From UBA1429 sp964482225 (GTDB lineage Bacteria > Chloroflexota > Anaerolineae > UBA1429): a DNA stretch of 64,000 nt. A program made the translations under genes and the position numbers. Under the pieces are notes generated by a model, which had not been told where the DNA came from, did not search any database, and saw only the letters and a program-made list of their open reading frames with translations. Position 1 is the stretch's first letter. Each line of letters begins with the position of its first letter. The stretch is taken from assembly GCA_964482225.1 (NCBI GenBank), contig CAYZWT010000017.1, positions 1-64,000 of the forward strand, read 5' to 3'. Below are positions 41,069-49,758 of this stretch, one piece after another.

Positions 41069-41899
41069 CTACACCGGGGCCAACGTGCCCGCAAAGATCA
41101 TCCAGGCCAGGGCCGTCTTGGCCACCAGGCTCAGGATGATATAGGCGCGCTCGCCATAGAGGTAATTCTTCCAGCGGCCCACCTTTTTGTATTGCAGCCA
41201 CATGTTGAGCGCAAAGATGTTGAAAAAGACGAAAATGGTGGGGATGATCGCATACACGAACGCGGGCGGCTTGGCATCCCCCGAGTTGATGGCGGCCACG
41301 AACGAGACAATGATCACGACCCAGGGCACGGCGCCCGCGATGCAGCCATAGATGAACGACGTCCAATCGGTGCGGGCCGTGGTCTGGTTGTGCAGCTCCA
41401 TCACGACGCCGAACAGGTTCATGGTGGCATTGATACCGAACAGGGCGATGATGGCGCCCAGGTCCCACACGCCCACCAGCATCCCGATCAGGACGATCAT
41501 CAGCGAGGAGCTGAGGGCATACTCGTAAAAGCGGGCCGGGTTCATGCCCTTTTCCAGGTTCTTGACATACCACTTGTAGCCGAACGTGCCCAGGCAAAAG
41601 TGGGCGATGGCAGAGAGCAGCAAAAAAGCCGCCACCGCCGGGCCAAAGCGCAGGGCATAGGCCAGGGTGGGGTTGGGCACCAGCGCCCTCGTTTGGACAT
41701 CAAACCGCAAAAAGTTGGTATAGATCGGGTAGGTGGTGGCGTTGCTCAGGGCGATCATCAGGATGCCCTGCACCAGATGCAGCGCCCCCATGATCAGGTT
41801 GAACCTTCGCAGCCCGATGTACACCGGCTGCTCGGCGGCGGGCTTGGCGGGGGGCGCGCCCCCCCTGCGTCTCGGCGATGTGGTGCGTCTCTTGCTCAT
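41069..41899 (-). CDS. Heliorhodopsin
   Basis: This 276-aa seven-helix protein is a retinal-binding heliorhodopsin, a family with inverted topology relative to type-1 rhodopsins. The seventh helix has the retinal Schiff-base lysine, Lys261, in SLVAKTALAW. The third helix has the counterion Glu126 in FYEYALSSSL. The first helix, RRFNLIMGALHLVQG, is typical of the family. A basic, Pro-rich N-terminal tail (1-25) would be cytoplasmic. Its function is not settled; light-sensing or enzyme regulation has been proposed for relatives. No retinal synthesis gene lies nearby. It diverges from a DUF368 transporter gene. Confidence 0.87.
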   Translation of the reverse strand: MSKRRTTSPRRRGGAPPAKPAAEQPVYIGLRRFNLIMGALHLVQGILMIALSNATTYPIYTNFLRFDVQTRALVPNPTLAYALRFGPAVAAFLLLSAIAHFCLGTFGYKWYVKNLEKGMNPARFYEYALSSSLMIVLIGMLVGVWDLGAIIALFGINATMNLFGVVMELHNQTTARTDWTSFIYGCIAGAVPWVVIIVSFVAAINSGDAKPPAFVYAIIPTIFVFFNIFALNMWLQYKKVGRWKNYLYGERAYIILSLVAKTALAWMIFAGTLAPV

Positions 41900-41986
41900 G
41901 GCTGGTGTCCCTCTTTCTTACACTGCTCGCGTCGCTCGGGCCTCGCCCCCGCAGCGGCGCGCTCGGCAAAGTGCGGCTCGCCTGCG

Positions 41987-42015
41987 AGAGTATCATATCC
42001 AGAGGCCCAAGTCAA
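41987..42015 (-). promoter_or_regulatory. Possible promoter for heliorhodopsin
   Basis: On the minus strand TTGACT (42010-42015) and TACTCT (41987-41992) are 17 bp apart, giving a leader of about 80 nt. Confidence 0.5.
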
Positions 42016-42080
42016 TGGGCAAAAAGGGAGCAAGGGGCCACGGGAGCGGCGCAGGTCGCGATTGCGCCGCAGGGCCGGAA

Positions 42081-42117
42081 TTGTCGGCGCTTGGCGAGCC
42101 TGTTATAATGCCGACAA
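42081..42117 (+). promoter_or_regulatory. DUF368 promoter within an inverted repeat
   Basis: TTGTCG (42081-42086) and a perfect TATAAT (42104-42109) are 17 bp apart. The repeats TTGTCGGC (42081-42088) and GCCGACAA (42110-42117) flank the core promoter exactly and could be an operator. Confidence 0.65.
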
Positions 42118-42142
42118 ATGTAGCGCAGCAAAGGAGCATGTC

Positions 42143-43036
42143 TTGAAACAGCTTGTACTGGTGCTCAAGGGCATGGCCTATGGCGTGACCCACGTAGCCC
42201 CCGGCCTGGGCGGCGGCATTGTCCTCCTTCTGATGGGCATCTATGAACCGTTTGTCGAATCGGTCGGCAATCTCTTCGTGCAAAGGTCCAATTGGCGCAG
42301 ATACCTCGCCTTTCTCATCCCTCTGGGCATCGGCATGGTGCTGGGCGTCATCTTGGCCGCCGTCGCCATCGAGGCGCTGCTAGAGAGCTATCCCACCGAG
42401 AGCATGATCTTTTTCATGGGGCTGCTGCTGGGCACCGTGCCCTCGGTGCTCACGCTGCATGGCGATATGCGCCCGCGCCCCGGCCGGCTGGCGGCGTTGC
42501 TGCTCGGGTTGGCCCTGGTGGTGGGCATCCGCGCCATCGAGCCGCTGCTGGTGGGCCATACGACAGCCTATACCATGACCACCTGGCCCGAGATCCTGTA
42601 CAACGGCGCGGTCAGCTTTGTGGCGGGCGGCGCCAGCGTCACCCCCGGGCTGGATGGCTCCTACATCTTGCTGCTGGGCGGCACCTATGCGCCGGTGCTC
42701 AGCGCGGTGGCCGCCCTCAAAGAGCTCACCATCCGCTGGGGAGCGCTGCTCTCCACCGTCCTGGGCGCCGGGCTGGGCATCCTGGTCTTTTCCAAGCTGA
42801 TTGATCTGGCCATCAAACGCGCCCCTGCGCTGGCGTATTACTGCGTCCTGGGTCTCGTGCTGGGCTCGGTCTATGGCCTCTGGCCCGACCAACCCGCACG
42901 CCTGCCCGTCTGGGCGCTGGCGTTGTGCCTGCTGGCGGGCGGCGCCATCGCCCTGTTGCTGGGCCGCTCGCCCCAAGAGCCGGCCGTAGTGGAGGAGGAG
43001 AGCCCGCTTCCAGAGCGGGCGCAAGGCCATCGCTAG
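42143..43036 (+). CDS. DUF368 membrane protein, second copy
   Basis: This 297-aa paralogue of the protein at 11083-12006 starts with LKGMAYGVTHVAPGLGGGI and has the internal second motif GGASVTPGLDGSYILLL. About eight membrane helices are expected. The family moves undecaprenyl phosphate across the membrane. The start is TTG 42143, because AAAGGAG lies 6 nt upstream and no ATG or GTG fits. It diverges from heliorhodopsin with 243 bp between. Confidence 0.85.
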   Translation: MKQLVLVLKGMAYGVTHVAPGLGGGIVLLLMGIYEPFVESVGNLFVQRSNWRRYLAFLIPLGIGMVLGVILAAVAIEALLESYPTESMIFFMGLLLGTVPSVLTLHGDMRPRPGRLAALLLGLALVVGIRAIEPLLVGHTTAYTMTTWPEILYNGAVSFVAGGASVTPGLDGSYILLLGGTYAPVLSAVAALKELTIRWGALLSTVLGAGLGILVFSKLIDLAIKRAPALAYYCVLGLVLGSVYGLWPDQPARLPVWALALCLLAGGAIALLLGRSPQEPAVVEEESPLPERAQGHR

Positions 43037-43061
43037 TCCACGAATCGAGGAGGATTGGACT

Positions 43062-44141
43062 GTGCTGTACAATTTCGAGTACCCGCGCAAACTCAAGATC
43101 GCCTACATTGGGGCCGGAGAGCACTCGATCCGCAATATCCTGCCCACCTTCCAGTACGCGCCCATCGAGCTGATGGCAATGGCGGATCATGACACGGAGC
43201 GGGGCCTGGCCGCCGCCCGCATGTTCGGCGCCAAACGTTTCTACCCCAACCACAAGGCGCTGCTGGCCAAGGAAGAGGGCCTGGACGCCGTCATGATCGT
43301 CGTGGGGCCGGACGAGCAGGGCCTGCCCCGCTACCCGGAGCTGGCCGCCGAGACCCTGGGGGCCGGGCTGCACACCTGGGTGGACGCGCCCCCCTGCGTC
43401 AGCGCCGCCAACGTCTCGATCTTTACCAATGCCTGCATGAAGCGCCGCAAGTATATGGCCGTGGGTTTCCGCAGAGCCTTTGCGCCCGCCTATCTCAAGG
43501 CCGCCGAGCTGCTGGATGCGGGGACCCTGGGCCATGTGACCTCGTATGCCATGCGGTTCCCGCTGCGGCTGCCCGGCCCGCCCGAGCGCCGCACCGACAA
43601 AGGCATGGCGCCCTTTTTGCCCTTTACCTCCATCATTGCCCTGCTGTACGGCCTGTTTGGCGAGGTCGAGGGACTGAGCATGTTGCGCCACGAGGCCACG
43701 GGCGCCGGCGTGATCACCTTTGCCCACAAGGGGGGCGTCGTCGGCAGCGTACACCTGGCGGTGGGGCAAGCATCGGCCTCCCCCAGCGAGCGGCTGGAGA
43801 TCGTCGGCACAGGGGCCAACCTGGTGGCCGAGAGCGGCCTGCGGCTGGTGTGCTACCGGCGCGATGGCGGCGTCAGCCCCGAGCTGCTGGGCCGCCAAGA
43901 GGGCTATCCGGCTGAGGATCCGGCCCATGCCCCGCTCTTTTGGGAGCCGCGCTTTGAGGCGCTGGAGCCCGCCACCCACCAGGTGGCGCTGAGCGGCTAT
44001 CTGGGCAGCGTGCGCTCCTTTGCCGACCAGATGCTGGCCGGGGAACCGCCCCAGCACGGAACGTTGATCGAGGTTCTGCACGTGATGACGGTCTTTGACC
44101 GCATCCACCAGGGCAAGGAACGAGAGTGGATCGCGGTCTAG
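43062..44141 (+). CDS. Gfo/Idh/MocA-family oxidoreductase
   Basis: This 359-aa protein has an N-terminal Rossmann fold (IAYIGAGEHSIRNILPTFQYAP) and the family's two-domain layout. The conserved EKP motif, whose Lys is catalytic in many members, is replaced by DAPP (about residue 109). The usual catalytic His is also not evident. It may therefore use another mechanism or be a non-canonical member. The start is GTG 43062 with CGAGGAGG upstream. It precedes a sugar isomerase-like gene by 20 bp, a common pairing in inositol and sugar-acid pathways. Confidence 0.84.
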   Translation: MLYNFEYPRKLKIAYIGAGEHSIRNILPTFQYAPIELMAMADHDTERGLAAARMFGAKRFYPNHKALLAKEEGLDAVMIVVGPDEQGLPRYPELAAETLGAGLHTWVDAPPCVSAANVSIFTNACMKRRKYMAVGFRRAFAPAYLKAAELLDAGTLGHVTSYAMRFPLRLPGPPERRTDKGMAPFLPFTSIIALLYGLFGEVEGLSMLRHEATGAGVITFAHKGGVVGSVHLAVGQASASPSERLEIVGTGANLVAESGLRLVCYRRDGGVSPELLGRQEGYPAEDPAHAPLFWEPRFEALEPATHQVALSGYLGSVRSFADQMLAGEPPQHGTLIEVLHVMTVFDRIHQGKEREWIAV

Positions 44142-44161
44142 CGCGCACAAAGGGAGGAAGC

Positions 44162-44947
44162 ATGGGACAGCCTATCGCCATCGGCATCTGTACCACGCCC
44201 GAGCGGGCGCCCCTGGTGGCGCCCTACTATGACTATATCGAACTATCGCTCTCGACCGTGCTGGACCCGCTGCAAGACGATGAGACCTTTGCGCCCGCGC
44301 TAGAGGCGCTGCACAAGCTCCCCTTGCCGGCGCGGGCCTGCAACAATTTCGTGAACCCCAGGGTCAAGCTGGTGGGTCCCGATGTGGATTGGGGCCTGGT
44401 GGAGAGTTATGTCGAGCGCGGGTTTCGCCGCGCCCAGGCCCTGGGCATTGAACGCATCGTCTTTGGCAGCGGCGGGGCGCGCATGGTGCCCGAGGGCTAT
44501 AGCCGCGAGACGGCCTGGGAGCAATTGGTGCGTTTCTGCCGCCTCTGCGCCGAGCGCGCCTATGCGGGGCTGACCCTCGCTATCGAGCCACTGAACCGGG
44601 GCGAGTGCAACATCCTCAACAGCTATGGCGAGGGCGTGGCCCTGGCCCGCGATGTGGATCGGCCCAACATCCGCGTGTTGGCCGATATCTACCATTTCGA
44701 GGTCGAGTCCGAGCCGGTGGAGGCGATCCGCCCCGGGGCGGACGTGCTGGCCCACGTGCACCTGGCGGATAGCGGGCGGCTCTATCCCGGCAGCGGCAGC
44801 TATCCCCTGCGCGCCTGGTTCGCGTTGCTGCACGAGCTGGGGTATGACCAGCGCGCCTCGGTGGAATGCACCTGGGGCGAGGATTTCGCCGCCGAGGCCC
44901 AGGCCGCCGCCGCGTTCCTGCGGCCCTTGGCGCGGGGCGAGGTCTAG
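44162..44947 (+). CDS. Sugar phosphate isomerase/epimerase-like TIM barrel
   Basis: This 261-aa protein belongs to the xylose-isomerase-like TIM-barrel family (AP_endonuc_2). The metal ligands fit Glu in LAIEPLNRGECN, Asp in LADIYHFEVE, His in AHVHLADSGR and Glu in SVECTWGED. Substrates in this family are keto-sugars or inositols. The ATG at 44162 has AGGGAGG upstream. It is co-directional with the Gfo/Idh gene, suggesting a shared sugar pathway. Confidence 0.85.
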   Translation: MGQPIAIGICTTPERAPLVAPYYDYIELSLSTVLDPLQDDETFAPALEALHKLPLPARACNNFVNPRVKLVGPDVDWGLVESYVERGFRRAQALGIERIVFGSGGARMVPEGYSRETAWEQLVRFCRLCAERAYAGLTLAIEPLNRGECNILNSYGEGVALARDVDRPNIRVLADIYHFEVESEPVEAIRPGADVLAHVHLADSGRLYPGSGSYPLRAWFALLHELGYDQRASVECTWGEDFAAEAQAAAAFLRPLARGEV

Positions 44948-44983
44948 GCGCGGCTTGCCGTTCCGAGCCATGTTGCATCAGGC

Positions 44984-45010
44984 AGAGGGCGGGCTTGGCG
45001 CTCGCCCTCT
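44984..45010. terminator. Terminator between convergent genes
   Basis: AGAGGGCG and CGCCCTCT form an 8-bp stem, followed on the plus strand by CTTGTT, between the isomerase gene (+) and the repeat protein gene (-). Confidence 0.6.
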
Positions 45011-45040
45011 CTTGTTACCCACCCACAGCGGCGAGCGCGC

Positions 45041-45457
45041 CTAATCCAGCCCGAACGGCTCGTCGGGGGCGTCATCGGGCGGCGGCGCGGGCTCACCCTT
45101 GGGCCGCGCGCCGAATAGCTCTTTCAAGAACCCCTCGATCCGCGCGCCGATGGTCTGGCCGATGCTGTCCCAATCGGCGTCCTCATCGGTGCCCACCACC
45201 TGGGCGATCTGGCTGCGGGTGGAACCTTCGATGCGCCGCCCGATCTCCTCCCAGCCCGCGCCCTCATCGGCGCCCGCCAGGTCGGCAGCGGCGCGGCGCG
45301 CCTTGTCATCGGTGGTCTTGCCGATGGTGGGCCAGTCCGCATCCTCGCCCACGCCCACGGCCCGGGCCGCCTCGCGCCGGATCTGGTCGCCAATCTGATG
45401 AAAGAGATCGCGCCATTCCTGGCTGCTCTTGTCTTGCGGGTTCCTCGTCTCGCTCAT
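45041..45457 (-). CDS. Acidic protein with three internal repeats, 138 aa
   Basis: No family is recognised. Three copies of a repeat of about 35 residues are visible: an amphipathic helix with IGxxIxxxxR, then xxxVGxxxDADW and xxIG. The phrases VGEDADWPTIG, ADEGAGWEEIG and TDEDADWDSIG mark the three. Asp/Glu-rich links suggest metal binding or a helical solenoid. The tail is Pro/Asp-rich. There is no signal peptide or membrane helix. Its start overlaps the next gene's stop by 4 bp, so it is translated with the CPBP protease. Confidence 0.6.
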   Translation of the reverse strand: MSETRNPQDKSSQEWRDLFHQIGDQIRREAARAVGVGEDADWPTIGKTTDDKARRAAADLAGADEGAGWEEIGRRIEGSTRSQIAQVVGTDEDADWDSIGQTIGARIEGFLKELFGARPKGEPAPPPDDAPDEPFGLD

Positions 45458-46287
45458 TCTGTGGCTCCTTTCGCTCTACCGCTCAGCGCGGCCACCCCAA
45501 GGGCCGCCGCCAACATCAGCACGATCAGGTACGTCAAGGCCCTCTCCGAGAGGGGATAGGCCAGGTTCATGGTCAGGTTGAGCATCCAGTGCAGCAGAAT
45601 CGCACTCAGGATGCTCCGGCCATTGCAGTTGTAGGCCCGTGTCATCAGGATGGAGGCCGGCACTCCGATGGCCAGAAAAAGCCAGAACTGAGCCGAGCCC
45701 AGGCCCATGTCATACTGGGGCGTGCCCCGGATCAGGAACAGGGGAAGGTGCCAGAGGGCCCAGATAACGCCCAGGACGAGGCTGGCGGCCAGCAGGCCCG
45801 TGCGGGCCTGCAAGCGATCCAGGGCGAACCCGCGCCAGCCCAGCTCCTCGGCCAGCGGGCCGGTGCTGATCCCCAGTAGCAGCATGGGGATCAGCGTCAG
45901 GGGGTTGGCTGCCAACTGGGCCAACACCGTCAGGGCGGGGGCCTCGCCGGAGACCAGGGCATCCAAAGCGACGCCCACCCCGGCCAGCGCGGGAAAGATC
46001 AGGGCGATCAGGAGATACCAGCCGGGCGAGATGAGCTTGGGGCTGGCCACGCGCCGCCAAAAGTCGCGCCGCTCGGCGCCGCTCCGGTGCAGGCGATAGA
46101 ACAACGCGACGCCCACCAGCGAGGGGGTCAGCCCGCCCAGGGTGTGGGCCGCCAGCCAGGGCGACGCCGTGACATCCTGGCCGGAAACGGCGGCCGCTCC
46201 CCAACTGAGCCAGGAGACCAGGTAGGTCAGGCCAAAGAACAGCGCCAGCTCGCGCCCGGCAGTCGGGTACTTGGATCGTTGCAGCAT
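45454..46287 (-). CDS. CPBP-family intramembrane metalloprotease
   Basis: This 277-aa protein has about eight membrane helices and the CPBP (CAAX protease/bacteriocin-processing) motifs: EELGWRG, then HLPLF and a distal HWMLN. The catalytic Glu pair and both His positions are intact. Relatives cleave prenylated or small membrane peptides; the target is unknown. It is one of three different intramembrane or membrane metallopeptidases in this window, along with the YugP and YhfC types. Confidence 0.88.
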   Translation of the reverse strand: MLQRSKYPTAGRELALFFGLTYLVSWLSWGAAAVSGQDVTASPWLAAHTLGGLTPSLVGVALFYRLHRSGAERRDFWRRVASPKLISPGWYLLIALIFPALAGVGVALDALVSGEAPALTVLAQLAANPLTLIPMLLLGISTGPLAEELGWRGFALDRLQARTGLLAASLVLGVIWALWHLPLFLIRGTPQYDMGLGSAQFWLFLAIGVPASILMTRAYNCNGRSILSAILLHWMLNLTMNLAYPLSERALTYLIVLMLAAALGVAALSGRAKGATE

Positions 46288-46317
46288 ACGGTACGTCTGT
46301 TCCTTTCGCGAACGGAC

Positions 46318-47919
46318 CTAATCCCGCGTCAGCGCCAGCGCCCAATCCTGCGGGTTGTTGGCGTACAGCCGGTCGGGGGCGGATAGCATGCGGCCCGCAA
46401 CCCGGGCCGGTTCCAGCGCGCCGGTCACCGGATCGAACCAGCGCGCCGCATAGCCCTCCAGGTCCATAGCCAGGCCCACCGCGCCGCCCACAGGCAGGTA
46501 CACGACGGCCAGGTCCCGCTCGGGCGTCGCCAGAGCCAGGGGGCGCGCGCCTTCGGGATAGGCTTCGGCATCCAGCAGCAGCTCGGGCGCGGGCCGTAGA
46601 TGCTCAAAGGGCGCGATCTCGTGGAAAAAACGCCGCAGCGTGAGCAGGTAGGCCAGCCCCTCTTGGTCCTCCTCCAGCAGCAGGAACGGCCCCCAGGAGT
46701 TCTCAAAGCCGTGGATGATGCCCAGCGCGCTCATGGCCCCCCGCCAGGCGCCCCGCCGCGTGTGCTCGGCGTCGCAATAGGCATGGCCGGGGATCGCCAG
46801 GGGAAACGCCTCGTTGCGCTCATAGCCCCACTCGGCCAGCACCGCCGAACCGGGCCAGCCCGCCAGGCTAGCGGCGATCCGCTCCTCGATGCCGGCAGCC
46901 AGCCAGCCCCGTTGGGCATCCCGCGAGCCCCACTCCTGGAACATGATGGCATCCACCGCGCCCGGGTCCTGGCGGAACCGCTCGGCAAAAGTTGGCAGGC
47001 GCGGGCCGTTGTGCATCGAAACCACATGGCCGTGTGGCGCGACCGCTTTGATCCAGCGGCTGATGCGCATGGCCCAGCGATCCGCCACCGGATTATAGCG
47101 CCAGTCACCATCGGGATAGTACTCGTACTCGTTCAGGGGCGTCCAGAAATAGACGCACGAGTAAGCATCATAGCGGGCGATCAGGTAGCGCATCCAGAGC
47201 TCTTCCCACTCGGGAACGAACAGGTCGCGCCGGTCAAAGGGGAACTCGAACCCCCACCCCTCCATGATCATCTCCAGGCCGATCCCTTGGGCCTCGGCGA
47301 GGGCGACAATGCGATCCACCGTGTGGAAATAGTCCAGGTTGAAACGGTCGAACTGCGGGCTCTGCTCGCTGCCGCCCCAGGGCCAGGTGCGCCGCGTCTG
47401 CCAGGCGCTATAGCCCTCGGGGGGATGGAACGGGCTCACGGGCAGGCGCACCCGCAAGAGGTTGAACCCCTGGGCGGCGCGCCGCCGCACAAACCCCTCC
47501 ACATCGGCGCCGCAGTGGGCCATCCCGAACAGGTTGTAGGTCGTATCCCCCAGGATCATCACGGGCTCGCCCGATTCGTAGCAAAAGCCCCAGGCCTCGC
47601 CCGGCGTGGCCCGCAGATAGCCCCGCGCTAGCGAGGGGGTGACGACAAAGACCCCTTCCGCCTCCAGATCCGGGTTCTCCGGGCGCGCATAGAGGTGAAA
47701 GGACCAGGCGCCCACGGCATTGGGGCTAAAGCGCACCCGCCAGATGCCCTGGCCGTCGTAAAAGCCGGGCGCGACAAAGCGCTGGCCCGTGGGCCCCTCG
47801 AATACGGCCTCCACCACGACATCGCCAAAGGGATTGGCATAGGCCGCATCGCTGGCGATGGCCCACTCGCCCACCTGACGAAAGAGCAGCTCGCTGGGAA
47901 ACACATTGCGCCCTGGCAT
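46318..47919 (-). CDS. DUF5060/DUF4038-type glycoside hydrolase
   Basis: This 533-aa protein has an N-terminal beta-sandwich (DUF5060-like, about 1-95; FEGPTGQRFVAPGFYDG) and a TIM barrel (about 115-430). In the barrel, GDTTYNLFGMAH and the acid/base-type Glu in WTPLNEYEYYPDGDW are visible, with a second acidic residue in LAEWGYERN as a possible nucleophile. The end is a small beta-domain. The family acts on complex carbohydrates; the specificity is unknown. There is no signal peptide, so it acts inside the cell. GGAGG lies before the ATG. Confidence 0.83.
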   Translation of the reverse strand: MPGRNVFPSELLFRQVGEWAIASDAAYANPFGDVVVEAVFEGPTGQRFVAPGFYDGQGIWRVRFSPNAVGAWSFHLYARPENPDLEAEGVFVVTPSLARGYLRATPGEAWGFCYESGEPVMILGDTTYNLFGMAHCGADVEGFVRRRAAQGFNLLRVRLPVSPFHPPEGYSAWQTRRTWPWGGSEQSPQFDRFNLDYFHTVDRIVALAEAQGIGLEMIMEGWGFEFPFDRRDLFVPEWEELWMRYLIARYDAYSCVYFWTPLNEYEYYPDGDWRYNPVADRWAMRISRWIKAVAPHGHVVSMHNGPRLPTFAERFRQDPGAVDAIMFQEWGSRDAQRGWLAAGIEERIAASLAGWPGSAVLAEWGYERNEAFPLAIPGHAYCDAEHTRRGAWRGAMSALGIIHGFENSWGPFLLLEEDQEGLAYLLTLRRFFHEIAPFEHLRPAPELLLDAEAYPEGARPLALATPERDLAVVYLPVGGAVGLAMDLEGYAARWFDPVTGALEPARVAGRMLSAPDRLYANNPQDWALALTRD

Positions 47920-48005
47920 GAGGCACCTCCTCGTAGAACGCGACCATCACTGCGGAGAGGGCTGCTCTCTCTGCGCCCTGGGCTGATCGCCCGTCTCCTG
48001 TGTGC

Positions 48006-48035
48006 ATTCTAGCCCAAAGGCGCGCCGCCGCGCAA
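48006..48035 (-). promoter_or_regulatory. Possible promoter for the glycoside hydrolase
   Basis: On the minus strand TTGCGC (48030-48035) and TAGAAT (48006-48011) are 18 bp apart. Confidence 0.45.
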
Positions 48036-48061
48036 CCGGAGCGGTGCGCAACCTTTCGCGC

Positions 48062-48090
48062 TTGCCACGGCGCCGCCACAGGGCCATAAT
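48062..48090 (+). promoter_or_regulatory. Possible promoter for the alpha-galactosidase-like gene
   Basis: TTGCCA (48062-48067) and CATAAT (48085-48090) are 17 bp apart, divergent from the hydrolase promoter just upstream. Confidence 0.5.
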
Positions 48091-48176
48091 AGGGGCGGCG
48101 GACGGCCCATGACCGTCGCCGCACGGCCCCGGGCTGCGCGGCCAACCTGCGTTGAGGGCGCTGCCAAGGAGCGAGC

Positions 48177-49754
48177 ATGCCTCCCTTTGAGATCATCCGA
48201 CCGCCCGATTACGTCACCGTACTGGCGGAACGCGAGACGCTTGCCCTGAGCGCCGCCACAGAGACCCGATTCGAGGGTCGTGGCGTCGAGTTGGACGCCC
48301 TCCCCGGCGATGGCGTGCTGGCGTTGCGCCTGCGCTCCACCGTCCCGCTGATGTACCTGCAATTGCGCTGGAGCGAGCGCATCCCCGAGGGGCTGCGCTA
48401 CCTGGGCGATACGTGGGAGCGCGCCGACGGCCCGATGGAGTGGCGCTGCCTGGCGCCCGAGCGCGACCTGCCCTGGTATTTCCTGGCCTATGACGGGCAA
48501 CACACCCACGGCGTGGGCGTCAAGACGGGCGCCAGCGCCCTCTGCCGTTGGCGCATAGACCCTTTTGGCGTGACCCTCTGGCTGGATGTGCGCAACGGCG
48601 CCGGGGCCGTGCAGCCGGGCGACCGGGAGCTGTCTCTGGCCGATCTGGTGGTGCGCCCCGGCAAAGTCTGGGAGCTGCCCTTCCAGGCCGCGCGCCGCTT
48701 TGCCGCCCTGCTCGATAACGAACGCCTGCTGCCCGAACAGCCTCTCTATGGCTTGCGCGCTGCGCAACATGCCCACGCGGCGGCGCCGACCGTGCGCGAG
48801 GATGCCCGGTTCCTGGCCGACCTGGCCGAGAATACGGTCAACCGCCCCTTCTTCATCGTGGACCATGGCTGGCAGCAGAGCGCGGGCACCGCAGGTATGC
48901 AGCCTGGCCCCAAGCTGGGCGACCCCGTGGCGCTGGCCCACGACATTGTGGAAGCGGGCTGTCGCCCGGGCCTGTGGCTGCGCCCGCTGCTCTCCGGCAC
49001 GGCCGAGCATGACGCCTGCGCGCTTCCCCGTGGACGGTTTGCCATGCAACCCATCGGACGGGTGCTGGATCCCACCCACCCCGAGACGGAAGAGACCATC
49101 CGCCTGGACGTGGCCCGGGCAGTCGCCTGGGGCTTTGAGCTGCTGCGCTACGATGCCACCACCCTCGACCTCCTCGGCGAGTATGCCCCCTTTTCGCCAT
49201 CCTCCACCGAGCCGGGGTGGCGCTTTGGAGACATCAGCCTCACCACGGCAGAGGTCTTGCGCAACCTGTATACCCTGCTCCGCGAGGCGACCAGAGGGGG
49301 GGCGCTGCTGGCCGCCAGCAACGCCCTGGGCCACCTGGCGGCCGGGCAGGTGCACATGCAGAGCATCGCCGAGCGCGCCGGCCACGAGCGCCGCTTGCGC
49401 CCGCACATCGTTGCGGCGAACGCCCTGGCCTTTCGCGGATACCAGCACGGCGCCCTGTACGCCGCCGAGGTCGGCCCCGTAGAGCTGGGGGGCATTGTTC
49501 CCTGGCAGCTCGGCGAGCAATGGCTGCGCCTGGTGGCCGCCAGCGGTACGCCCTGTTTTGTTGCCCTCGGCTCCAAGCCCCTGGATACGGCCCAGCAGCG
49601 CGCCCTGCGCACGGCCTTGTCCCAGGCCTCGCGCCAGCTCCCCCTGGCCGAGCCGCTGGACTGGCTGTCCACCACCGACCCCGGGCGCTGGAAACTGGGC
49701 AATGAGACGGCCGCGTTCGACTGGTACAGCGCCCAATATGGTCCGCCGGCATAG
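48177..49754 (+). CDS. Alpha-galactosidase-like (GH36/clan D) protein
   Basis: This 525-aa protein has an N-terminal beta-domain (about 1-195) and a TIM-barrel part (about 220-450) resembling melibiase-type enzymes. FFIVDHGWQQ matches the WxxWQ-like barrel start. FELLRYDATTLDLLGEY gives a likely nucleophile Asp in the K/R-YD position (about 325), and GCRPGLWLRPLL is typical of the third strand. No signal peptide is seen. It is divergent from another glycoside hydrolase, so the two may degrade the same imported sugar. Confidence 0.74.
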   Translation: MPPFEIIRPPDYVTVLAERETLALSAATETRFEGRGVELDALPGDGVLALRLRSTVPLMYLQLRWSERIPEGLRYLGDTWERADGPMEWRCLAPERDLPWYFLAYDGQHTHGVGVKTGASALCRWRIDPFGVTLWLDVRNGAGAVQPGDRELSLADLVVRPGKVWELPFQAARRFAALLDNERLLPEQPLYGLRAAQHAHAAAPTVREDARFLADLAENTVNRPFFIVDHGWQQSAGTAGMQPGPKLGDPVALAHDIVEAGCRPGLWLRPLLSGTAEHDACALPRGRFAMQPIGRVLDPTHPETEETIRLDVARAVAWGFELLRYDATTLDLLGEYAPFSPSSTEPGWRFGDISLTTAEVLRNLYTLLREATRGGALLAASNALGHLAAGQVHMQSIAERAGHERRLRPHIVAANALAFRGYQHGALYAAEVGPVELGGIVPWQLGEQWLRLVAASGTPCFVALGSKPLDTAQQRALRTALSQASRQLPLAEPLDWLSTTDPGRWKLGNETAAFDWYSAQYGPPA

Positions 49755-49758
49755 CGCC

